Shown piece by piece: positions 1-6,925 of a stretch of DNA of 35,540 nucleotides. This stretch comes from Planctomycetota bacterium (GTDB lineage: Bacteria > Planctomycetota > Planctomycetia > Planctomycetales > Planctomycetaceae), in the NCBI GenBank assembly GCA_027623235.1, contig JAQBVJ010000074.1, positions 1 to 35,540 on the forward strand, read 5' to 3'. The notes below the pieces were generated by a model. That model searched no databases. It was given only the letters and a program-made list of their open reading frames with translations, and was not told the origin of the DNA. Position 1 is the stretch's first letter; each line of letters opens with the position of its first letter. The position numbers and the translations under genes are program-made.

Positions 1-203
1 CGAGTTGCAACACAGAGAACTGGAGAGCGCGGAGAAACCAAAGCAGGTCCAACGCAAGCAAGGCACACGCCGAGATGAGCAAACCTCACGCGGAACAAAA
101 ACGGATCAAGCTGCCTCCACCGTCAACTCCGAATTTTTAACAGCCCAGGCTTGAGCCGAATGGCACTTGGGCTCGCGCCGCTCCGCTGAAACGCTTGGAG
201 CAG
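1..203. other. Left-edge intergenic stretch
   Basis: No gene is supported here. Bases 10-40 (ACACAGAGAACTGGAGAGCG and following) resemble one arm of the CACAGAG-type repeat found complete at 15671-15746, but the second arm is not visible. The stretch lies downstream of the tctA stop codon. I see no clear terminator hairpin with a T-run. Confidence 0.4.
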
Positions 204-1745
204 TCAGCGCACCATCCGCTTCCGAGCCCACAGAATCAGCGGCGTGGCCCACAGCACGATGACCAGCACTCCCAGCCCGCCCGCGATCGGCCGTTCAAAA
301 AACGCGACGAGCGAGGTCGACTTCGTCAGGTTCTGCACGAAGGTTTCTTCCAGCCGCGGACCGAGGATGATGCCGAGCACGACCGGGCCGAGCGGAAATC
401 CGTACCGCTCCAGCACGAAACCGAGCAGTCCCAGAACGAGCATCACCTGTACGTCGAAAAAACTTCCGTCGATCGCAAAGGCGCCGACCATGCAGAACAC
501 CAGGATCAGCGGCAGAATAATTTCGCGCGGGATTTTCACGATCAGCGAGCCGGCTCGAATTGCCAGAAAGCCGAGCGGAATCAGCATCAGATTCGCCAGG
601 ATAAATGTGATGTAGATGCCGTAAACGAGAGAGAGTTGAGGATTGTCCGGCTCAAAGATGCCGGGACCTGGCGTGATGTTTTTCATCATGAGAACGCCGA
701 TGACGATCGCCGTCACCGAGTCGCCAGGGATGCCCAGCACGAGAGCTGGAATCCACGCTCCGGCCAGTGATGAGTTGTTCGCCGTCGTCGCGTGAGCGAT
801 TCCGTCGAGCGAGCCCTGACCGTACTCGTCCCGGTTTTCTTTCGGCGCCGTTCGCTTGGAAACCGCGTACGCAACCCAGGCGGCGATGTCCGCGCCGGCT
901 CCCGGCAACATGCCGATGACTGCTCCAATCCCGCTTGAGGCCAGGATCCACTTGACCGAACTCCGCAGCCGCGTGCCGATCCCACCAAAGACTTCATCGA
1001 CCGACCGCGAAAGCCAGTTCCGACTTGTCGGCGTCTCTCTATTAGATGTGGTTCCGAGCTCGTCCCGCGGCGCGGAACTCAAGACGTTTCGCAAAACCTC
1101 CGAAACACCAAACAGACCGATCATCGCTGGAACAAAATTTATCCCGGTAATCAGCTTGTCGCTGCCGAACGTCAATCTCGGAAGGCTGTGTGCTGAGCCG
1201 AGTCCGACGCACGCCAGGATCAGGCCGAGCGACAGCGAAAATAGTCCTTTAACCGGCGAGCCACGCGACACGACCGCCGCACAACTCAGACCAAGCACGC
1301 ACAGCCAGAAGTATTCGTAGGTCGAAAACTGAGACGCAAACCCCGCCAGCATCGGTGCGGCTGCGATCAGAACGAGGGATCCAATCAGGCCGCCGACCAC
1401 GCTGAAGACCAGCGAGACTCCCAGCGCTTTCTGGTGGAGACCCTTCTTCGCCAGCGCGTAGGCATCGTCGACGTACGCGGCCGACGAGGGAGTTCCGGGG
1501 ATCCGCATCAGTGTTGTCGGGATGTCTCCGGCGAAGATGCAGCACGCTTCCATCGTGACGATCGCTGCGATGCCGGCGACCGGGTCCAGAAAAAACGTGA
1601 ACGGCACCATCAGTGCCACGGCCATCGTCGCCGTCAGGCCGGGGATCGCCCCGATAAACAATCCGTAGGTCGCGGCGACAAGCATCACCAGCAGCACATG
1701 CGGGCTGAGAGTGTTCTGCAGAGCTGTCGAAAATGCTTCGCTCAT
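204..1745 (-). CDS. tctA: Tripartite tricarboxylate transporter large permease, TctA family
   Basis: This 513-residue, strongly hydrophobic inner-membrane protein is the large permease of a TTT (tripartite tricarboxylate) secondary transporter. It works with a solute-binding protein (TctC) and a small membrane subunit (TctB). Family signatures are clear: an N-terminal GAIPGLTATMAVALMVPFTF segment (about residues 32-51), GDIPTTLMRIPGTPSSAAYV (about 73-92), the central GMLPGAGADIAAW block and the LGIPGDSVTAI loop. The length is usual for the family. It starts at an ATG 66 bp downstream of the fused tctCB gene, so the two are very likely co-transcribed. The substrate cannot be read from sequence; citrate-like tri- or dicarboxylates are usual for the family. 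Confidence 0.95.
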   Translation of the reverse strand: MSEAFSTALQNTLSPHVLLVMLVAATYGLFIGAIPGLTATMAVALMVPFTFFLDPVAGIAAIVTMEACCIFAGDIPTTLMRIPGTPSSAAYVDDAYALAKKGLHQKALGVSLVFSVVGGLIGSLVLIAAAPMLAGFASQFSTYEYFWLCVLGLSCAAVVSRGSPVKGLFSLSLGLILACVGLGSAHSLPRLTFGSDKLITGINFVPAMIGLFGVSEVLRNVLSSAPRDELGTTSNRETPTSRNWLSRSVDEVFGGIGTRLRSSVKWILASSGIGAVIGMLPGAGADIAAWVAYAVSKRTAPKENRDEYGQGSLDGIAHATTANNSSLAGAWIPALVLGIPGDSVTAIVIGVLMMKNITPGPGIFEPDNPQLSLVYGIYITFILANLMLIPLGFLAIRAGSLIVKIPREIILPLILVFCMVGAFAIDGSFFDVQVMLVLGLLGFVLERYGFPLGPVVLGIILGPRLEETFVQNLTKSTSLVAFFERPIAGGLGVLVIVLWATPLILWARKRMVR

Positions 1746-1811
1746 ACGGCCGTCATAAAAATCGCACAGAAAAGAAACGGACGAGTGAGGCCCGTAGTAC
1801 GGCCTGCGATC

Positions 1812-3218
1812 TCACCACCACACGATTCCTGTTGGCAGCGGGACTCGCAGCACGTACACAAACAACTGATAAATCACCGGGACAATGACGACCGTGACGA
1901 GACCCGCGATGTGCGGTTTTGCTCCCAGCAGCACGGACAGGCCGGCAAGAATGATCCCCGCGCTCAACACGAAACCGAGAAATTCTCCCGCGAGAGTAAA
2001 CAGAACGATCGACCCCACGACACTCGCAAACAGCCAGTAATTCGGCGTGTTGTGATCGCTGATTTTTTCAGTTGTCACTTCCTGCCTGGTTGAGACTGCT
2101 GAGTCTGACACAGCTGCACCCGCGAGCTTCCTCTGAGGAAATCCGCTCAGCAAAACGATCAGCAGCGAAACGCCGCCCATCGCGAACGCGGTGGCTGGAA
2201 ACGCCATGCGACCAACCGGGCCTGAGGCGACCTCCTGAAATTCGTCGCGGCCGAGCAGTTCACCAAATGTTTCGTCGCTCTTTTTCAGGAAGGCTGCGAA
2301 CTCAGTCGTCGGTCGCGAAGTCCGGTCAAATCCCTCGCCGTCCATGAATTCCGGAAACGTTTTGCCCGCGACTTTTGTCTCACCGTTTGTGATTCGTCGC
2401 AGCGCGGCGACGAGCGTCTCCTGGATTTCCGCAGGAGTGTCCTTCGCAACACCGAGCCCTCGCCAGCCTTTCAGTTCGCAGTCGAGCGACGGGATCTCTT
2501 TGAGATTCAGTAGTTTGAGCGGCGTTCCCTCGCGGCCCGACATGATGCCGAGGCAGCGAACCTGGCCGGCGTCGAGCAGTGCCCGCGCTTCCGGCACGCT
2601 GCAGCAGACGATGTCGATGTCGCCGCTCAGCAACTCCTGAAGCGAGGGGTTGGCTCCCTGGGACGGAATCCAGTTGACGTCCGAGGGAGTCCGATCAAAC
2701 GAGATCAGCCAGCTGGCCAGGGCGAGGTGCCACGCCCCCAGCGCGGCCGTGCCGGACGCGCGAAGCCCGCCGGGTTCCGCCACAACAGACGCTGCCAGTT
2801 CCTTTTCCGTTTTCCATTTCGAGTCGCCTCGCACAAACAGAGCGGCCGGGTCCTCGTTGAGCGACATCAGCGGTGCGCAGTCGGTCCAGTCGAGTCGAGT
2901 GAGGCCGCGCCAGTGCAGCATGCTCAGCTCCAGCGTCATCATCGACAGCGTGTAGCCGTCCGGCTTTGCCTGCAGCCCGCGCGAGTGCCCGGTGACTCCC
3001 TGCCCGCCCGTCGCGTTGATGACGTTGACTGGTTGCCCGAGTTCTTCTTCCAGGTAAAACGCCATCTGTCGCGAGACACGGTCCGTTCCGCCGCCGGCCG
3101 CCCACGGACAGACGAGAGTGATCGGCCGGTTCGGATACGAATCGCCCTGCGTGCATCCGCTCAGCGAGAGAAGGCAGACAAGAAAAAGCACGGGACGCAA
3201 CTTCGCGGCGGAATTCAT
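1812..3218 (-). CDS. Fused TctC solute-binding lipoprotein and TctB small permease subunit
   Basis: Two TTT-transporter subunits appear joined in one 468-residue chain. The N-terminus is a lipoprotein signal with lipobox LSGC (Cys22), then a Bug/TctC binding domain starting YPNRPITLVCPWAAGGGTD and containing GGQGVTGH, up to about residue 330. From about 335 to the end there are four hydrophobic segments, a TctB-like membrane domain ending VLRVPLPTGIVWW. TctB and TctC are normally separate genes, so the fusion would tether the binding domain to the permease. I chose the ATG at 3218 because it directly precedes the signal peptide. The upstream in-frame ATG at 3287 would add 23 charged residues before the signal and overlap the ketosynthase-like gene, whose stop is 31 bp upstream of the chosen start. 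Confidence 0.88.
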   Translation of the reverse strand: MNSAAKLRPVLFLVCLLSLSGCTQGDSYPNRPITLVCPWAAGGGTDRVSRQMAFYLEEELGQPVNVINATGGQGVTGHSRGLQAKPDGYTLSMMTLELSMLHWRGLTRLDWTDCAPLMSLNEDPAALFVRGDSKWKTEKELAASVVAEPGGLRASGTAALGAWHLALASWLISFDRTPSDVNWIPSQGANPSLQELLSGDIDIVCCSVPEARALLDAGQVRCLGIMSGREGTPLKLLNLKEIPSLDCELKGWRGLGVAKDTPAEIQETLVAALRRITNGETKVAGKTFPEFMDGEGFDRTSRPTTEFAAFLKKSDETFGELLGRDEFQEVASGPVGRMAFPATAFAMGGVSLLIVLLSGFPQRKLAGAAVSDSAVSTRQEVTTEKISDHNTPNYWLFASVVGSIVLFTLAGEFLGFVLSAGIILAGLSVLLGAKPHIAGLVTVVIVPVIYQLFVYVLRVPLPTGIVWW

Positions 3219-3249
3219 GAGGCAGACTCGGAATCTCGCGTCGCGGAAA

Positions 3250-4578
3250 TCATGCGCCGCAGACAACGATCGCGGCGGCCTGGCCATTCGTTGTCACGTT
3301 CACGCTGAGCACGACTTTGTTCTCAATGGCAAGGTGCCCGCCGCGGACAACGTTGAGTCCGCATTCTTCGTCGAGGTTGTTGCAGTTGATCGTCGCCGGC
3401 ACGACCCCGTTACGAAGACTGAACAGCGACGCCGCCAGCTCCAGCGTTCCGCATGCGGCACCGGAATTTCCGAGGAAGCTCTTCGGCGCCGTAACGGGGA
3501 CTGTCGATGCGCGGTCTCCGAATACGTCCCTGATCGCGGCAGCTTCGTTGAGGTCGGCCTGCCTCTCGCCAAGACCGTTCGCGTTGACATGGCCGACGTC
3601 TGCAGGGGTGAGGTCGGCGTCAGACAACGCCAGCCTCATGGCATTGGCCAGTGCCGTTCGCTGATCTGGAATTCCGTCTCTGGAAATGACGCAGGACGAG
3701 CCGGTTCCAAGCACGGTTCCGTAGACTGTTGCTCCGCGCGATCTGGCGTGCTCCTCTTCTTCGAAAAGAAACGTACACGCTCCCTCGCCGACAACCTGAC
3801 CTCGGCGACTGGCATCGAACGGGCGGCACCAGGTTGACGGATCGGCATCGTCATAAGAGGCGAGCTCGTCCCAGAGAGCGGCATGAAGACACTTCACCGG
3901 ATGAATCCGGCTGCCGGTTGAGCCGCACAGCATGATGTCCGCTCGACCGCTGCTGATGATACGAAATGCCTCGCCCATCGCACTGTTTCCGGAAGCCTCG
4001 GCCAGGGTCAGCGAGTTGTTCGGGCCGCGCGCCTCTGCCCGGATTCCAATATGGCAGGCCGGCATGTTCGGCAGATATTTCAGCAGCCAGAGCGGATCCA
4101 TGCTGGCGATCCCGTGCTCGCCCCACTGGTCGAACCGAAACTTGCCGTCTTCCGTGCAGACGGTCAAATTGCCATCCGCATCCCGCGCGTAAAGACCTTC
4201 GCCGAGAACGACTGGCGGGCTGAACATCTGGTTGGCCCCGAACTCAATGCCAAGCCGCTCGTGATCGATCGCGTCCGGCGTCTCGACGTCCAAGCCGCTC
4301 TGGTCGATGCACAGATTCGCGGAAATGACGCCGAGCAGAATCTCTCGACACATCACCTTCTTGCTCTTTTTCTGCGGCTTGGTGAGGTAGTCCTTGGCCG
4401 TATTATCGTTGATGGCCTTCGCTTCGGCCGCGACGTTCGAGGGCAGGGCGGTGGCAGAAATCCGCTCGACCCGACCGATACCGCTCTTTTGTTCAGAAAT
4501 CGCCGACCAGAACTCGTCGACGCCGATTCCCGTTGGACTGAGGATGCCGGCTCCGGTAATTACAACACGCTTGCTCAT
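3250..4578 (-). CDS. Beta-ketoacyl-ACP synthase (FabF/KAS II) homologue with substituted catalytic triad
   Basis: The 442-residue protein has the thiolase-fold layout of FabF: VVITGAGILSPTGIG at the N-terminus, GPNNSLTLAEASGNSAMGEA at 185-204, PFDASRRGQVVGEGA at 253-267 and APKSFLGNSGAACGTLELAA at 364-383. Active FabF enzymes use Cys-His-His. Here the Cys position is Glu194, the first His (normally in NAHGTGT) is Asn334, and the second His (normally in the TGHxxGAAG motif) is Asn371. The conserved Lys (Lys366) remains, and the C-terminal NSFGFGG loop is degenerate (NVTTNGQ). It should therefore not catalyse Claisen condensation. A chain-length-factor-like partner or a non-catalytic acyl-binding role is possible by analogy with type II PKS, but this is inference. 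It is the first gene of a probable operon with the TTT transporter. Confidence 0.9.
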   Translation of the reverse strand: MSKRVVITGAGILSPTGIGVDEFWSAISEQKSGIGRVERISATALPSNVAAEAKAINDNTAKDYLTKPQKKSKKVMCREILLGVISANLCIDQSGLDVETPDAIDHERLGIEFGANQMFSPPVVLGEGLYARDADGNLTVCTEDGKFRFDQWGEHGIASMDPLWLLKYLPNMPACHIGIRAEARGPNNSLTLAEASGNSAMGEAFRIISSGRADIMLCGSTGSRIHPVKCLHAALWDELASYDDADPSTWCRPFDASRRGQVVGEGACTFLFEEEEHARSRGATVYGTVLGTGSSCVISRDGIPDQRTALANAMRLALSDADLTPADVGHVNANGLGERQADLNEAAAIRDVFGDRASTVPVTAPKSFLGNSGAACGTLELAASLFSLRNGVVPATINCNNLDEECGLNVVRGGHLAIENKVVLSVNVTTNGQAAAIVVCGA

Positions 4579-4905
4579 TTTAAGTACTGACCCAGAAGAG
4601 AGTTACGGCCCTAATGGCGCGATGTGAAGTTCTTCCCTGGAAGAGACAATCCGCTAGAAATCCCAGAAGGAGGTCGGGTGTCAATTGCTGGTTTTCGGCC
4701 GGAAACGACCCAGCTAGAGTCCGGTTTGACCCGAGAAACGGCAACTGAACACGCGGGGCGGGATATTCAGGAGAGACGCATAGGAAACCCGAATCGCCGT
4801 GGAATTGCAAGCTCAGACTGGCGAGACCCACGCTGCCGGAACCAGCAAAGTTCAGCAGGAATCCCCACACACAAAGCTCTCGAACCAGCGGCCTCATCAC
4901 CTGAT
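4579..4905. other. Intergenic region upstream of the ketosynthase-like gene
   Basis: About 327 bp lie between the DUF1499 stop and the ketosynthase-like start. An open frame spans much of it on the minus strand (to 5089), but it overlaps the DUF1499 gene in another frame and its translation resembles no family. The region presumably carries the promoter of the ketosynthase/tct operon. I could not identify convincing -35/-10 boxes. Confidence 0.4.
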
Positions 4906-5433
4906 TCATTCTGGTTTTGAAACTGCCCGATCTCCGTTCCATAACTGCCGCAGAGTCTCGATCCTTCTTCGGTTTGTCCCGAGATCCCATCGTCCCAGCC
5001 TCGACGACGATCGCACGTGAATTCGCCCGGCAGTGCGGTCGAGCCGGAATTCCAGGTCGTCGACAAAGCGACAGATCAGCGTCCGGCACTCAGCCTTCAA
5101 CCAATCGTCGGTTTGCTCGATGAGGTACGTCTGGGGAAACGCTGCCAGAATTTCGGCGAGCCGCTGCCATTCTGCATCGACGTCGCCGCAACAGACAAAC
5201 GGCTCGATGAAGCGGGGGTCGTCGGGAAACTCGCTGCAGACGCAGTTCGGGCTGCCCGGACACCGATCGAGTGGCTCGCCTGATTTGCTCACGATGCGTG
5301 TCCGATCCGTTTTGTCGTCGCGCTGCGCCCCGGCACGCGTCAGCACCGAGCGTTGTCGAGATCCGACAGTCCTCGACCTGCCGGTGTCTTGACGGGCTGT
5401 GGCTGAGGATCGTTCGGCACGTGACTTTCCCAT
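4906..5433 (-). CDS. DUF1499 domain protein
   Basis: The 175-residue protein carries a DUF1499 signature: CPGSPNCVCS (residues 58-67), then FPQTYLIEQTDDWLKAECRT, FVDDLEFRLD and VRSSSRLGRWDLGTNRRRIETLR near the C-terminus. The molecular function of the family is unknown; members occur in bacteria and plants. The ATG at 5433 follows the stop codon of the ceramidase-like gene after a single base, suggesting translational coupling. The first 45 or so residues are basic and low-complexity and may not be translated: a GTG at 5292 (…IVSKSGEPLDRCPGSPN) would give the usual domain start. Confidence 0.8.
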   Translation of the reverse strand: MGKSRAERSSATARQDTGRSRTVGSRQRSVLTRAGAQRDDKTDRTRIVSKSGEPLDRCPGSPNCVCSEFPDDPRFIEPFVCCGDVDAEWQRLAEILAAFPQTYLIEQTDDWLKAECRTLICRFVDDLEFRLDRTAGRIHVRSSSRLGRWDLGTNRRRIETLRQLWNGDRAVSKPE

Positions 5434-5434
5434 T

Positions 5435-6808
5435 TCACTTCAGCGGTTTTCCGGCGAGTTCTCTGACGGCCTGAACAATCTTCTCTTCCAGTCCGGTCTT
5501 CCACTTCGAAGGCTTCTGATAATAAAGCATCGACGTGTCGCCTTCGTACCCGCCCTCTTCGAGCACTCGCTCAGACGGGATGTAGGCCATCACGTCGTTG
5601 GCGTAGCCGGTGACCCACGTCGAATCCTCACCAAGTTCTTTCTTCAACCGCAGCTGATAATCGATGACGATCTCGCCGCCGAGAGCCACCCACGTGACGC
5701 CGCCGCCCAGCTTCCAGACCTGGACCGGGTACGGATACTCCTTCTGCAGATGCCCGAGTTCATCCCACTGGCGGGTGAGGAAGTTCGCGCGATTCCTCAC
5801 GAAGTAGCTTGAGCTTTGGGCGTCTTCCGCAAGCCGCTCTTTCGAGGGCAGCGTTGCGAACTCAAGGTCGACTTCCTTGAACTTCGTTGTGAGCCGACCG
5901 CTCACCGGTTTCATTTCTGAACCGAGCACCTCGTCGACCGACGTCGCCAGCATTCGGCCGTACTTCATCGCGAGCTCAATCTTCCGACGAGGCAGCGGGT
6001 TCTGGTCCGCTCCGCAACCGGTGTGAAACATCGCGACGCAACCGGGGTGCCGGTCCTCAAGATAAAGCTGAGCGAACCCGGCATAGTCTCCCGACCAGGC
6101 ATAGTCGCCCGTGACCGTATTGTGGCACGCGTAACCGAAGACGACCCCGCGAAGCTGCGACCCGTCCGGCGTCTCGATTCTCAGAACCGGAACCTGATGA
6201 TCGTACGGACCGAGACCCTTCGGATCGCGACGATTCGACGCAAACCGCGAGACGCCACTTCCCGTCGAAAGCCGAGCCGGCTTCAGATCCGCAACCGCCG
6301 CCTCGATCACCGAAACCACTTTGGCGTTGAGCACCTTTTGATACGCCTTCACCTGAGCCCAGTCGGCATCCTGCATGTTCAGCATGTAACTGAGGCTGTG
6401 GTCGAGTGCCGGTCCGCTGTGAGTATGCGAACAGGCGAACATGAGTCCGCGGCGAGGAATCTTCAATCGCTCCTCAACAATCCCCGAGACCTCGCGCACC
6501 ATTTTGATCGGCACGCCGATCAGGTCGAGCGACACGAACACCGCGGTCTCGCCTTCGGCATCTCGAATCGCGGCCGCCCGCGCGAACAGGTCGGTGACTT
6601 TTCCTTCCGATGCGTGACTGCGTCCGCCGTAACCGGAAAGCCACATCGGCTCGTCCGGAGTGATGACGACCCGGGCAACACCCGCCTGCCACGAATCGGC
6701 TGCCTCGCCAATTCTGTCAGCGGAAACGACGGCCGCAAGAGCCGCGACAAAGATCAAGGCAACACGTTGGAATCGCTCAAACCGGAACGCAGGCAGTTGA
6801 AGTTTCAC
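5435..6808 (-). CDS. Secreted neutral/alkaline ceramidase-like hydrolase
   Basis: The 457-residue protein has an N-terminal hydrophobic signal (RVALIFVAALAAVVSA) and the N-terminal fold of neutral/alkaline non-lysosomal ceramidases. Visible motifs are AGVARVVITPDEPMWLSGYGGR (41-62), FACSHTHSGP (124-133, probable metal ligands His128 and His130) and YACHNTVTGDYAWSGDYAG (226-244, His229). At the position of the classical GDVSPN motif it has GCGADQNP (264-271), so the usual nucleophilic Ser is not evident. It is also shorter than classical ceramidases. A metal-dependent extracytoplasmic hydrolase is well supported, but ceramide as substrate is not. It is the first gene of a minus-strand pair with DUF1499. 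Confidence 0.85.
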   Translation of the reverse strand: MKLQLPAFRFERFQRVALIFVAALAAVVSADRIGEAADSWQAGVARVVITPDEPMWLSGYGGRSHASEGKVTDLFARAAAIRDAEGETAVFVSLDLIGVPIKMVREVSGIVEERLKIPRRGLMFACSHTHSGPALDHSLSYMLNMQDADWAQVKAYQKVLNAKVVSVIEAAVADLKPARLSTGSGVSRFASNRRDPKGLGPYDHQVPVLRIETPDGSQLRGVVFGYACHNTVTGDYAWSGDYAGFAQLYLEDRHPGCVAMFHTGCGADQNPLPRRKIELAMKYGRMLATSVDEVLGSEMKPVSGRLTTKFKEVDLEFATLPSKERLAEDAQSSSYFVRNRANFLTRQWDELGHLQKEYPYPVQVWKLGGGVTWVALGGEIVIDYQLRLKKELGEDSTWVTGYANDVMAYIPSERVLEEGGYEGDTSMLYYQKPSKWKTGLEEKIVQAVRELAGKPLK

Positions 6809-6925
6809 GAGTCATCCTCCAGGGCGGAAGCATCCATTGCGGGTGAGTGGCCAGTGCCTCAGCATAGCAAAGCCATTTGCGAAACTTCGAGCTGACCCGG
6901 TTTATGCTGAACGCAGAGCTGCCCA

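Noticed and set aside
4580..5089. 169-residue frame upstream of the ketosynthase-like gene
   Set aside because: It overlaps the DUF1499 domain in another frame and resembles no protein family; treated as intergenic.
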